Made by a program: the position numbers and the translations under genes
Part shown: in pieces, positions 25,205 through 34,074 of the stretch
Layout: each line of letters begins with the position of its first letter
Position numbering within the stretch: position 1 is the first letter of the stretch
Notes under the pieces: generated by a model
Database searches by the model: none
What the model was told of the DNA's origin: nothing
What the model saw: only the letters and a program-made list of their open reading frames with translations
Source of the DNA: Ornithinibacillus sp. 4-3
Lineage (GTDB): Bacteria; Bacillota; Bacilli; Bacillales; Amphibacillaceae
Reading direction: 5' to 3'
Length of the DNA: 64,000 bases
Assembly (NCBI RefSeq): GCF_040958695.1
Contig: NZ_CP162599.1
Coordinates: 1,088,001 to 1,152,000 of the forward strand

Positions 25205-26127
25205 TTTTGAACTGGAACCTTTTTCGAAGAACTAATACTATGTAAAACCATTCCTAAAATCACGAGTGCCATACCAATAAAGGAAGCCACAGCTGGAAGT
25301 GGGGCGCTTAATAAGATAAGCTCGCCAATTAAAGCAAATAATACTTCTCCAGATTGTGTCGCTTCGACACCAGCTAATTTCTGATTATCATTTTTCACGA
25401 GCTCCGTTGCATAAAAGAATAATCCGGTCGCAATAACTCCAGAAGAAATTGCCACGATGAAAGTTTGACCGACTTGACTAGCAGTTGGTAAATCTTCAGT
25501 TAAAAGTCCATAAACAGATAAAATAATCCAAAACGGCATACTGGCAATAGTCATTCCTAAAATACGTTGAAAGGTTGTTAATTCTCCGTTAGAGATTTGC
25601 ATCATCTTTCGATTTCCTAGTGGATAGGCAAATGCCGAGATAAGCAGTGGAATGACACAAAGCATCATATGAACCCAAGAAACAGAGGACGCATGTTCAA
25701 TTTGCATAATAAATATACCTAAAATGATAACGACGGAAATCCATATGCTTTGCATAGGTATCCGTTTTGAACCACTTTTATTAATAAATGGTACTAATAG
25801 AGAACCAGCAATAATGGTTAATTGAAATGTAGCAGCAACAAGCCAACCTGGCCCAAAGCTTGAGGCAAAGGTTAATGGTGCATAAAATAGCCCAAAACCT
25901 ACAGTGCTCCAAAGAATCCACTGTGTAGGATATCGCCTTAAATGTGCCAACACAGGTTTAATATTTTTTTGATAGCCAACAATCAATAATAACATTGGTA
26001 GCATGAAGAAAAATCTTAGGGATGCACTCCAAATCCAGCTTCCCCCTTCAAGATCCATCATGCGATTCAAAATAAATGTTACTGAGAAAAATAAAGCAGA
26101 TAAAATACCGATAAAAATAGCTCTCAT
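25180..26127 (-). CDS. DMT-superfamily exporter (multidrug resistance efflux type)
   Basis: A 315-residue membrane protein with about ten helices. It lacks the EamA hallmark and instead fits the 'EmrE-type multidrug resistance efflux' family: FGLFYAPLTFASSFGPGWLVAATFQLTI and the C-terminal AGVEATQSGEVLFALIGEL segment. The tail is basic (KKVPVQKKR). Export of a small metabolite or drug is inferred only from superfamily. AAGGAGACGG precedes ATG 26127. Single gene. Confidence 0.8.
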   Translation of the reverse strand: MRAIFIGILSALFFSVTFILNRMMDLEGGSWIWSASLRFFFMLPMLLLIVGYQKNIKPVLAHLRRYPTQWILWSTVGFGLFYAPLTFASSFGPGWLVAATFQLTIIAGSLLVPFINKSGSKRIPMQSIWISVVIILGIFIMQIEHASSVSWVHMMLCVIPLLISAFAYPLGNRKMMQISNGELTTFQRILGMTIASMPFWIILSVYGLLTEDLPTASQVGQTFIVAISSGVIATGLFFYATELVKNDNQKLAGVEATQSGEVLFALIGELILLSAPLPAVASFIGMALVILGMVLHSISSSKKVPVQKKRSASIS

Positions 26128-26287
26128 CTTCCGTCTCCTTGCAGTAATATTCTATATTGGATAGCGAATTTCAAAGAATTCCTGTCTAATCTAATAATGA
26201 AGTAAATCTATTATAGCGCAAACTTGATTTATAGAAGTGAATTATTTTACGATAATTTTAACTAGAAATGAGAGAGGAAACTATATC

Positions 26288-26794
26288 ATGCAGAGAATCC
26301 ATTCTTTTCCAGCTGTATTGCCGAAAAATCCACGCGTACTTATTCTTGGATCTATGCCTAGTGTGAAATCTTTGGAAAAACAGGAGTACTATGGTAACCC
26401 ACGTAATCACTTTTGGCCAATTATGTTTGAATTATTTCAACAAAAACCGCTAGAAACATACTCAGAAAAAATAGCTTTTCTAAAAGGGAAGAAGATAGCA
26501 TTATGGGATGTCATTCAAAACTGCTTTCGCCAAGGGAGCTTAGATGCAAATATTATTGAAGAGGAACCTAATGATATATTCCAGCTGTTAGATACATTTC
26601 CAAGTCTAAAGCTAATTGGGTGTAATGGTACAAAAGCATATCAAACATTTCAAAAGCATTTTAAAAATCTTGAAAAGTATGATGTAGAGGTTATCCAGCT
26701 TCCATCTACAAGTCCAATTCCCGGTAAATACACTAAATCTTTTTCGGAAAAAGTAGAAGCTTGGTCTATTATTTTGCCTTATTTAATGGGGTAA
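26288..26794 (+). CDS. Hypoxanthine (deoxyinosine)-DNA glycosylase, uracil-DNA glycosylase superfamily
   Basis: A 168-residue family-6-type enzyme. LILGSMPSVKSL gives motif 1, EYYGNPRNHFWPIMFEL the catalytic-Asn region (Asn40 is the likely residue), and QLPSTSPIPGKYT motif 2. These excise hypoxanthine (deaminated adenine) from DNA. ATG 26288 is used since GAGAGGAAAC precedes it; the 17 extra residues of the longer frame do not match the family. Single gene. Confidence 0.87.
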   Translation: MQRIHSFPAVLPKNPRVLILGSMPSVKSLEKQEYYGNPRNHFWPIMFELFQQKPLETYSEKIAFLKGKKIALWDVIQNCFRQGSLDANIIEEEPNDIFQLLDTFPSLKLIGCNGTKAYQTFQKHFKNLEKYDVEVIQLPSTSPIPGKYTKSFSEKVEAWSIILPYLMG

Positions 26795-26908
26795 CATTTT
26801 CTGCTGAATGATGATATGGATGTTAAAATAAATTGAATCGTTTATAATTAAAATGGAAAGAAGAATTTTAAAACTATTTTAAATAAATATACATTGGAGG
26901 GGAAAATG

Positions 26909-28201
26909 ATGAGTATGTTAAAAGAAAAATTATTGCAAAGTTACGATGCGAAATACGATATAGATGGGATTAAAGGAGAGCGAGTAGCTCAGCGTCTTCA
27001 TGCGATATCAGAAATTGGTCTTAGTCCTGCAAATGGCTCAAATCGTTCTGGATATTCTAAAGAGGAATTGGCTGCGAAACAATTAGTTATCGGCTGGATG
27101 AAGGAAGCAGGCTTAGAGGTTCGTCAGGATGAGGCGGGAAATGTTTTTGGACGTCTTGAAGGGAAACAAAATGATTTACCAGTAATTATGAGTGGATCTC
27201 ATGTAGATAGTGTGCCAGAGGGTGGACATTTTGATGGTCCATTAGGAGTAATTGCTGCATTAGAAGTGGTAGAAGCTTGGAAAGAATCCGGTTATCAACC
27301 GATAAAGCCATATGAAATTGTTGTTTTTAGTGATGAAGAAGGATCTCGCTTTATGTCAAGCCTGCAAGGAAGTAAAGCAATGATGGGCTTGGAGAAATTG
27401 GAAGATAAATTAGCATTAAAGGATGGAACAGGGGCAACCTTCACGGAAGTATTAGCAGAGGTCGGTTTAGATGCCCAGAAATATTTACAAGCGCAAAGAG
27501 ATCCACAAGAAATTGATACGTATGTAGAAGTACATATTGAACAAGGAAAACGGTTAGAGAAATTAAACTTGCCTTGTGGAATTGTTACTGGAATTGCTGG
27601 CTCTTGTCGTATTGAAATGACTTTTCTTGGAAAAGCAGGACATGCAGGAAATACACCGATGGATGATCGCCAAGATGCGCTATTAGCAGCAAGTGACTTT
27701 GTTGTAGCGATTAATAAATTACCACATCAATACAGTGATTCAGCTGTGGCAACAGTAGGGAAATTAAATGTAGAGCCAAATGGTGTGAATGTTATTGCAG
27801 GAAAAGTAAATTTATTTGTAGATACTCGTGATATTTACAAAGATAAGCGTGATCAGTTAGTAGATCATATTTTAAAACTTTCTTCAGAAATTGCCGAAAA
27901 ACATAATGTGACTGTTGAGCATGAAGAGAAGTCACGAGTAACACCAATTCAAATTAGTTCGGAATTACAGGAAAAGCTTGCTCAATCTGTTGGAAAATGT
28001 GGAATAGAGCCCTTCTATTTACCAAGTGGTGCTGGTCATGATGCAATGATTGTAGGATCTAAGCTTCCTGTAGCAATGATTTTTGTTCAAAGTAAGGATG
28101 GCGTGAGTCATAATCCAGCGGAATGGTCAGAGCTATCTGATTGTGTACAAAGTATTCGCGTATTAAAAACATTTATAGAAGAGCTACAAGAAAATAAATA
28201 A
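26909..28201 (+). CDS. Zn-dependent M20 amidohydrolase (N-carbamoyl-L-amino acid hydrolase/allantoate family)
   Basis: A 430-residue M20 enzyme. Metal ligands appear in order: MSGSHVDSVPEGGHFDGPLG (His, Asp), VFSDEEGSRF (Glu-Glu) and EVHIEQG (His), with SGAGHDAM near the end. The insert dimerisation domain carries GKAGHAGNTPMDDR. The HIEQG and SGAGHDA motifs mark the hydantoinase/carbamoylase type. The start at 26909 has GGAGGGG 6 bases ahead, but 26906 and 26915 are also possible. A nitroreductase follows 20 bases later, probably in the same transcript. Confidence 0.85.
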   Translation: MSMLKEKLLQSYDAKYDIDGIKGERVAQRLHAISEIGLSPANGSNRSGYSKEELAAKQLVIGWMKEAGLEVRQDEAGNVFGRLEGKQNDLPVIMSGSHVDSVPEGGHFDGPLGVIAALEVVEAWKESGYQPIKPYEIVVFSDEEGSRFMSSLQGSKAMMGLEKLEDKLALKDGTGATFTEVLAEVGLDAQKYLQAQRDPQEIDTYVEVHIEQGKRLEKLNLPCGIVTGIAGSCRIEMTFLGKAGHAGNTPMDDRQDALLAASDFVVAINKLPHQYSDSAVATVGKLNVEPNGVNVIAGKVNLFVDTRDIYKDKRDQLVDHILKLSSEIAEKHNVTVEHEEKSRVTPIQISSELQEKLAQSVGKCGIEPFYLPSGAGHDAMIVGSKLPVAMIFVQSKDGVSHNPAEWSELSDCVQSIRVLKTFIEELQENK

Positions 28202-28221
28202 TAGCTGAAGGGGAGAATAAA

Positions 28222-28965
28222 ATGAACCCAACATTAGAAACGATTATGAATCACCGTTCGATTCGTAAGTTTACAGATGAGAAGCTAACAGAAGAAGAAA
28301 TTCATACGATTGTAAAAGCTGCGCAAATGGCATCAACATCTAGCTATGTCATGGCGTTTACGATTATCGGGGTTACAGACAAGGAAAAGAAAGCCCAACT
28401 AAGAGCAGTTTCTGGTCAACCTTATGTAGAGGATAATGCACATTTATTCGTATTTTGTGCTGACTTAAAGCGAATTCATGACCAATCTTCAAAGGATGAA
28501 ACAGTTTTAACAAGCTTACAAAGTACAGAAGCATTTATTGTAGCAACTGTAGATGCTTCTTTGGCAGCACAAAATGCAGTTGTTGCAGCAGAATCTATGG
28601 GACTTGGAATTTGTTTCTTAGGTAGCTTAAGAAATGATATTCGCCGTACGAGTGAAATTTTAAATATCCCAGAATACGTTATTCCTTTGTATGGAATTGC
28701 TGTAGGTTACCCTGATCATAAGCCTGAACAAAAACCTAGATTTCCAATTCCAGTTGTTTATCATGAAAATGGCTATGCTCAAGATGAGAGAGAACAAAAA
28801 CAACTATTAACAGAATTTGATGAACGTATCAAAGACTATTATGATAGTCGTTCGGAAAATCAAAGATTAGACACATGGACGAATCAAATGGATCGTAAAT
28901 ACAGTAAGTTGACTCGAATGGATGTCACTCAGTATGTGCAAGGTCAGAAACTAAATATAAAATAG
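28222..28965 (+). CDS. NADPH-dependent FMN nitroreductase (NfrA-like)
   Basis: A 247-residue flavin reductase of the nitroreductase family. NHRSIRKFTDEKLTEEEI near the start binds FMN, QMASTSSYVMAFTIIGV follows, and AAESMGLGICFLGSLRND and YGIAVGYPDHKPEQKPR close the fold. It resembles NfrA of B. subtilis, which reduces FMN, nitro compounds or peroxide. GAAGGGGAG precedes ATG 28222. It probably shares a transcript with the preceding carbamoylase-type gene. Confidence 0.9.
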   Translation: MNPTLETIMNHRSIRKFTDEKLTEEEIHTIVKAAQMASTSSYVMAFTIIGVTDKEKKAQLRAVSGQPYVEDNAHLFVFCADLKRIHDQSSKDETVLTSLQSTEAFIVATVDASLAAQNAVVAAESMGLGICFLGSLRNDIRRTSEILNIPEYVIPLYGIAVGYPDHKPEQKPRFPIPVVYHENGYAQDEREQKQLLTEFDERIKDYYDSRSENQRLDTWTNQMDRKYSKLTRMDVTQYVQGQKLNIK

Positions 28966-28972
28966 AATTTAA

Positions 28973-29009
28973 TGTCGTAGGGAAAGTTTAAAATTCCCTA
29001 CGGCATTTT
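28973..29009 (+). terminator. Terminator after the nitroreductase gene
   Basis: TGTCGTAGGGAA pairs with TTCCCTACGGCA (one G-U pair), followed by TTTTATG. Confidence 0.8.
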
Positions 29010-29132
29010 ATGTTAGTCTGTAAGGTTGAAAATAATGCGTATCTATTTCATCATCCTAAAAATACCACTAAAATAAACAAAGAATCTTTTGTATAATAGA
29101 TTCATATGATGAACAGGATAAGGGGAGATCGC

Positions 29133-30092
29133 ATGCGCAAAAAAATAAAATACATCGTAATTGGAATCGTCCTCGTATTCTTTGCAATAAATATTGGTGC
29201 GAGTTTTTTCTTTTACAACTTAGCTATTGATAGAAATGTAAAAGAATTTTTGCAGGGGAATAATGATCTAGAAGTTTCTGCTGAGGCATTAGAAGTCTTT
29301 CTAGATGGAGATTGGCGAGACTGGTCAAAAAATCAAAACTATGAAATTTATAATATAACATCTTATGATGGTCTAGAATTGCAAGGATATTTTCTACCAG
29401 CTAAGGAACCTACTCATAAACTGGTAATCTTATCACATGGTTATTTAGGTCATGCAAAGGATATGGCTTTATATGGACAGCATTATTATGAGGAATTAGG
29501 ATATAATATCTTTTTTGCGGATGCAAGAGGACATGGGCAAAGTGAAGGAGATTATATTGGTTTTGGTTGGCATGATCGCTTAGATTTAGTGCAGTGGGTT
29601 GATACATTGGTCGAAAAGCTAGGGGAAGAAACAGAAATAATCCTACATGGTCTTTCAATGGGGGCTGCAACAGTTCTAATGACAGCTGGAGAAGAGCTTC
29701 CTGATAATGTGAAGGGAATTATTGCAGATAGTCCGTATACATCTGTATGGGATATGTTCGATTATCAAATTACTCGAATGTTTCATCTACCAGCATTTCC
29801 AGTACTTCATTCCACAAGTGCTTTGACAAAAATAAAAGCAGGTTATACTTTTGGTGAAGCAAGCGCATTAGAACAAGTGAAAAAAGCAAATCTACCAATT
29901 TTATATATTCATGGAGAAGCAGACACCTTTGTACCAACAGATTTAGCATGGGAATTATATGAAAATACAAATAGTGAAGCAGAAATATATACCTTTCCTG
30001 ATGCGGGGCATGGAGAAGCATTTGTAATTCATAAGGATGCTTACTTAGAAATACTTGAAAATTTCTTAGACAGCCTTGAAATGGGAAGCTAG
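29133..30092 (+). CDS. Membrane-anchored alpha/beta hydrolase
   Basis: A 319-residue protein. One N-terminal helix (KIKYIVIGIVLVFFAINIGAS) anchors it, so the catalytic domain is likely outside. ILSHGYLGHAKD is the oxyanion loop, ILHGLSMGAATVLM holds the nucleophile Ser, and PDAGHGEAF the His; HGEADTFVP gives the acidic residue. It resembles YqkD/YfhR-type hydrolases. Substrate unknown. ATG 29133 is used because AGGGGAG lies 6 bases ahead of it. Confidence 0.85.
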   Translation: MRKKIKYIVIGIVLVFFAINIGASFFFYNLAIDRNVKEFLQGNNDLEVSAEALEVFLDGDWRDWSKNQNYEIYNITSYDGLELQGYFLPAKEPTHKLVILSHGYLGHAKDMALYGQHYYEELGYNIFFADARGHGQSEGDYIGFGWHDRLDLVQWVDTLVEKLGEETEIILHGLSMGAATVLMTAGEELPDNVKGIIADSPYTSVWDMFDYQITRMFHLPAFPVLHSTSALTKIKAGYTFGEASALEQVKKANLPILYIHGEADTFVPTDLAWELYENTNSEAEIYTFPDAGHGEAFVIHKDAYLEILENFLDSLEMGS

Positions 30093-30130
30093 ATTTGGAA
30101 TTTTTATGCACTGTCATGGAGGAAAAATAG

Positions 30131-30586
30131 ATGTTAAGTATTGTGAAGAATCCTAAAAATAAAGTATATAGAGAACTACTTGATATCTGTTTTCAATTTT
30201 GTGATGAATTTCAACTAGTCTTAAGAACAGATATAGACGAAGATGTCTCAGAGTTGGAAAATGAATTAAAAGTGCTTCAAAATTCATTTACAGTGATGAA
30301 AAAAGAATCTGAATGGGCTAGTACGATGTTAGATGGTGCTACAGCAGATGTTTATTATTTCAAAACTACTGAAAACGCAAAAGCAATACTGAAGAAAATG
30401 TCTAGTTCTCTTTTTGAATGGCAAATGCCAGATTTACCGGAAGATTTATCTTTCTATCAGAATGGGAAAGTTTGGATGAGCACATCTTCGCATGAAGAAC
30501 TCTGTTTTATTTATCCTCAAAATAAGCTAGAGACAGAGAAAATCAAAACAATCAATGGATTAAAAATAGAAGAAGTGGAAGATTAA
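30131..30586 (+). CDS. Conserved-looking protein of unknown function
   Basis: A 151-residue soluble, acidic protein with no signal or membrane segment. I do not recognise its family. It has an alpha-helical N terminus with ELLDICFQFCDEFQLVLR and a charged middle, and its end reads FIYPQNKLETEKIKTINGLKIEEVED. GGAGGAAAAATAG precedes ATG 30131, and a strong terminator follows, so it is expressed as a real gene. It begins 38 bases after the alpha/beta hydrolase gene and probably shares its transcript. Confidence 0.7.
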   Translation: MLSIVKNPKNKVYRELLDICFQFCDEFQLVLRTDIDEDVSELENELKVLQNSFTVMKKESEWASTMLDGATADVYYFKTTENAKAILKKMSSSLFEWQMPDLPEDLSFYQNGKVWMSTSSHEELCFIYPQNKLETEKIKTINGLKIEEVED

Positions 30587-30591
30587 TAATT

Positions 30592-30633
30592 AGTAGTGTA
30601 ATATCCATTTATTGGGTTTACACTACTTTTTTT
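30592..30633 (+). terminator. Terminator after the 151-residue protein gene
   Basis: AGTAGTGTAA pairs with TTACACTACT, followed by TTTTTTT. Confidence 0.8.
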
Positions 30634-30717
30634 ATTTAAGCCTCTTATGAAAGAATGTTTTATGAAATTCTCAGTCACTGTTATATGATAATAGTTATGA
30701 GAACGGAGATGGTGATA

Positions 30718-31086
30718 TTGATTTTAAAATTGTTATCTAAGGAATTTTCTGTAATACAAGTTTCAGATTTGAGTATGATAGATTTTTCAATAAGTCCATT
30801 ATTTATTGGGAAAACAGAAGAGGAAACATCTGTAGTTCTTCCTACTGAAAATGTTCCCACACAAACCATCAACCGGGAGGATCATTGGAAAGCCTTTAAA
30901 ATTGATGATGTTTTAGATTTCAGTTTAGTTGGCATTTTAGCTAAAATATCGACTTTATTAGCTGAAAAATCAATTAGCATTTTTGCAATTTCAACGTATA
31001 ATACAGATTATCTTTTAGTAAAGAGTGATGATTTAGAGAACGCTATAAAGGTTTTTAGTAATAATGAATATATAGTCAAAATTTAA
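30718..31086 (+). CDS. Small ACT-domain protein
   Basis: A 122-residue protein. The C-terminal half has the ACT pattern VGILAKISTLLAEKSISIFAISTYNTDYLLVKSDDLENAI, close to the ACT_7/CASTOR-like form; the N-terminal half resembles the partner subdomain seen in proteins of this type. It may bind an amino acid ligand, but I see no catalytic domain. TTG 30718 is chosen, with GGAG 9 bases before; a longer frame from ATG 30655 has no ribosome site. Single gene with its own terminator. Confidence 0.75.
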   Translation: MILKLLSKEFSVIQVSDLSMIDFSISPLFIGKTEEETSVVLPTENVPTQTINREDHWKAFKIDDVLDFSLVGILAKISTLLAEKSISIFAISTYNTDYLLVKSDDLENAIKVFSNNEYIVKI

Positions 31087-31155
31087 GTGTTAGAAGATAC
31101 AATTTCTGGTCTTATTAGGAAAATTTATCATGTCTTGCATCATTAAACATTAAAT

Positions 31156-31200
31156 AAAGGCATTCGGAAAATGTGGTAAACATTTTCCGAATGCCTTTTT
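31156..31200. terminator. Long perfect terminator between the ACT and dat genes
   Basis: AAAGGCATTCGGAAAATG pairs with its exact complement around a 7-base loop (18 bp with no mismatch). T-runs are present on both strands, so it can serve both converging genes. Confidence 0.9.
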
Positions 31201-31208
31201 AAATTTAT

Positions 31209-32081
31209 TTAGCTAACAGAAATCTTCTTATCTACAATATTAGCATCTTCTTCATATGCTGCTTGTAATTTTCTCGTAATTGGACCTGGCTTTCCATCAT
31301 TTACTTGCTTACCGTCAACTGAAATAATTGGCATTACTTCAGCTGTACTGCTAGATAAGAATACTTCATCTGCTGTATCTATATCTTCTACGGTAAATGC
31401 TTCTTCAATGAATGGAATATTCAAGTCTTTAGCAAATTGCTCTACACGCATACGTACACATCCGTGTAAAATACGGTTTGTTGCTGGGTACGTGTAAATT
31501 TTCCCATCCTTCACTAGATATGCGTTGGATGAACTACATTCTGTAATCACACCAGCTTTTTCAAGAAGTGCTTCAAAACAGCCATTTTCTCTAGCTTCTT
31601 GTTTTGCTAGAACGTTAGGAAGCAAATTTAAACTCTTAATATAACAACTTTCCCAACGAATATCTTTAGTAATTAGTGCAGAAACTCCATTTGTTAAAAA
31701 GTCTAGATTACGTGCTTGATCAGATGCATATGCATAAATATTAGGTACTGTATCTGTTGGGAAAGGGTGGTCACGTAGTGCAGAACCACGAGTTACTTGT
31801 AAATAAACTTTACCATCAGCTTTCATATCATTTTTCTCTAATAATTCATGTAATAACTCAGTAAATTTTTCTTTTGAATAAGGCATGTCAATACGAATTG
31901 CTTCCACGGAACGATATAAACGATCTACATGTTCTTGAAGTAAATAATATTTTCCTTCATAAATACGTATTACTTCATAAACACCATCACCAAATTGCAA
32001 TCCACGTTCTTCGAAAGGGTATGTCAATTTGTCACGATGCAAGAATTGATCTTGTGATAAAACAATAGGATAACCAGACAT
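31209..32081 (-). CDS. dat: D-amino acid aminotransferase
   Basis: A 290-residue fold-type IV PLP enzyme. PFEERGLQFGDGVYEVIRIY, Lys149 (CYIKSLNLL) as the PLP Schiff base, GVITECSSSNAYLVKDG and LHGCVRMRVE are seen. The order and length fit Dat, which moves amino groups between D-alanine and 2-oxoglutarate, giving D-glutamate for the wall. Branched-chain or aminodeoxychorismate lyase relatives are less likely. GGAGGAGAG precedes ATG 32081. Single gene. Confidence 0.9.
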   Translation of the reverse strand: MSGYPIVLSQDQFLHRDKLTYPFEERGLQFGDGVYEVIRIYEGKYYLLQEHVDRLYRSVEAIRIDMPYSKEKFTELLHELLEKNDMKADGKVYLQVTRGSALRDHPFPTDTVPNIYAYASDQARNLDFLTNGVSALITKDIRWESCYIKSLNLLPNVLAKQEARENGCFEALLEKAGVITECSSSNAYLVKDGKIYTYPATNRILHGCVRMRVEQFAKDLNIPFIEEAFTVEDIDTADEVFLSSSTAEVMPIISVDGKQVNDGKPGPITRKLQAAYEEDANIVDKKISVS

Positions 32082-32401
32082 GAACTCTCCTCCTTTAGAT
32101 AACTACATTTTATATGTTCCTGTTCATATTGTAAATGGTATTCTGCCCCTAAATAAATTATGTGGAGAGAAAACAAGCTAAAGCAAAAATATTTGTATTA
32201 GCAGTACATGTATAAGTGATTGATTTTTTTGAAGTTTTTAATTTGCTAGATAATACAATGTTCCTAAGAAAAAAGAAACTAGATTAATATGCTGGAAATA
32301 TGGTTAAATAGAAAAGTAGAAAGTTTGAAATAAAATCCGCAATAATTATTATTCTTCAAGATATTTAAGAGAAAGGCAATTTAAAAAGGAGGATTTCTGA
32401 T
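32082..32401. other. Intergenic region without recognised genes
   Basis: About 320 bases of AT-rich sequence between the divergent dat and ABC-transporter genes. It must hold both promoters, but I see no clear hairpin, operator or RNA motif. Confidence 0.5.
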
Positions 32402-33253
32402 TTGGAAAATGTAATTGAGCTTAAAAATGTTCGCAAATTATTTAAGCAACAAGCAGCAGTAGAAGATCTCAGCTTTACTGTGAAAAAAGGTGAAATTTTT
32501 GGTTTGCTCGGTCCGAGTGGGTCAGGTAAGACGACAACAATAAAAATGTTGACTGGGCAATTAAAAAGTACAAATGGAGAAATGAAAGTATTAGAAAAGG
32601 GTCCAAATGAGTTCACATCCTCAGCGTTTAAATCGAGAATAGGAATCTTATCAGATAATAGCGTGCTATATGAGCGTTTAACTGTATATGATAATTTGAA
32701 GTTATTTTGTAAACTATACGATGTGTCACTTGATCAAATTGATTATATGTTGAAAGAAGTTAATTTAGCTGGTGAAGAGAAGAAAACTGTTTCAAAATTA
32801 TCTAAAGGGATGAAGCAAAGAATTTTACTGGCAAAGGCGCTTATTCATAAACCAGAGCTAGTGTTTTTAGATGAACCAACCTCTGCATTAGATCCAGGAA
32901 ACATGGCACAAATCCATCGAAGCTTAAAAAAGTTAAATGAAGCAGGAACAACTATTTTCTTAACCACCCATAATATGGAGGAAGCAACTGTTTTATGTGA
33001 TCGAGTAGCTTTTTTACATCAAGGGAAAATTCAAGAATTAGATGAGCCAGGTGAATTACGCTATAAATATTCAACACATGATTTTCATGTGGAAACATTT
33101 TCAGGTGAAGTTATCACATTGGCAAATACAGCTGAAAATGGTGAGAAAATAAAACAGTTAATTGAAGATGGGCAAGTAAAAACAATGCAGACTGATAACC
33201 CAACCCTAGGAGATATTTTCTTAAAGGTAACTGGAAAGGAGCTAGAGGAATGA
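32402..33253 (+). CDS. ABC exporter ATP-binding protein
   Basis: A 283-residue ABC-2-type ATPase. Walker A is GPSGSGKTT, the Q-loop region RIGILSDNSVLYERLTVYDNL, the signature LSKGMKQRI and Walker B LVFLDEPTSALD. The C-terminal extension of about 70 residues ends at ...GDIFLKVTGKELEE, typical of drug or lantibiotic-resistance type exporters. Start is TTG 32402, with AAAAAGGAGG upstream. The last four bases overlap the permease gene (ATGA), so the two are translationally coupled. Confidence 0.9.
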   Translation: MENVIELKNVRKLFKQQAAVEDLSFTVKKGEIFGLLGPSGSGKTTTIKMLTGQLKSTNGEMKVLEKGPNEFTSSAFKSRIGILSDNSVLYERLTVYDNLKLFCKLYDVSLDQIDYMLKEVNLAGEEKKTVSKLSKGMKQRILLAKALIHKPELVFLDEPTSALDPGNMAQIHRSLKKLNEAGTTIFLTTHNMEEATVLCDRVAFLHQGKIQELDEPGELRYKYSTHDFHVETFSGEVITLANTAENGEKIKQLIEDGQVKTMQTDNPTLGDIFLKVTGKELEE

Positions 33254-33945
33254 ACACACAACGAATCTTCGCGATTTTTGAAAAAGATATGAAAGATTTC
33301 ATGAAAAATACGATGACATTATTTATGCCGATTGTTCCTATTATTCTAGCGTTCTTTTACAGCCGCATTGGTGGCGATGAAGAGATGCCAATAGAAATGA
33401 TTTATTTAGTCGTAGGTGTTATTTTCTCCTCTGTATCTGCTGGTGGTATCATGATAATGATGGCTGAAGAAAATGAGAAGCAGACATTACGTGGACTTAC
33501 ACTATCTCCAGCCACTATTTTTGATGTGCTTGTTGGTAAAAGTTTAGTTATTGTATTATTAACAATTGCTACAATGATTATTTCCCTAGCTATAATGGGC
33601 ATGGGGCCAATTTTAGATGTAAAAGTCATCATTGGTTTAATTATTCTATTCTTGTTCTTTTTATTCTTAGGAATTGGAATTGGTTTATTTGTAAAAACAG
33701 TTGGAATGACAACCGCTTATTTAATGCCTATTATGTTCTTATTTGGTTTTACACCAATGGTTCAGTTACTTGGCTTAGAAGAGGGAAGCTTAGTACTGAA
33801 AATTTTCAACTATTTCCCTATGATCCAGCTGATTGATGCTTATTACCTAGATACATGGACACCAATATTCATTGTTGCGATTTGGGTAATTGTTGCAGCT
33901 ATATTCATGTATGTTTGCTTTAAACGTACAATGAAGGATGAATAA
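33250..33945 (+). CDS. ABC-2-type exporter permease
   Basis: A 231-residue permease with six predicted helices: a soluble N-terminal segment, then GVIFSSVSAGGIMIMMAEENEKQTLRGL, a loop commonly seen in ABC-2 permeases, followed by four more hydrophobic stretches. It works with the ATPase encoded just upstream (overlapping by 4 bases). Substrate unknown; possibly an antimicrobial or a lipid-linked compound. Confidence 0.88.
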   Translation: MNTQRIFAIFEKDMKDFMKNTMTLFMPIVPIILAFFYSRIGGDEEMPIEMIYLVVGVIFSSVSAGGIMIMMAEENEKQTLRGLTLSPATIFDVLVGKSLVIVLLTIATMIISLAIMGMGPILDVKVIIGLIILFLFFLFLGIGIGLFVKTVGMTTAYLMPIMFLFGFTPMVQLLGLEEGSLVLKIFNYFPMIQLIDAYYLDTWTPIFIVAIWVIVAAIFMYVCFKRTMKDE

Positions 33946-34074
33946 AAGAGCAAGAAAAAGATTGTAATATTTACACTTTTATCCTATAGTGCAGAAATTC
34001 TGTTCTATAGGATATTTTTCTGTATAATGAGAGTAGAAAAATATAAGGAGAGAGCAAGGGAAGGAGGGATAAGG

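Noticed and set aside
29410..30117. Minus-strand frames of 86 and 115 residues
   Set aside because: Both are shadows of the alpha/beta hydrolase gene, His/Leu-rich, with no ribosome site.
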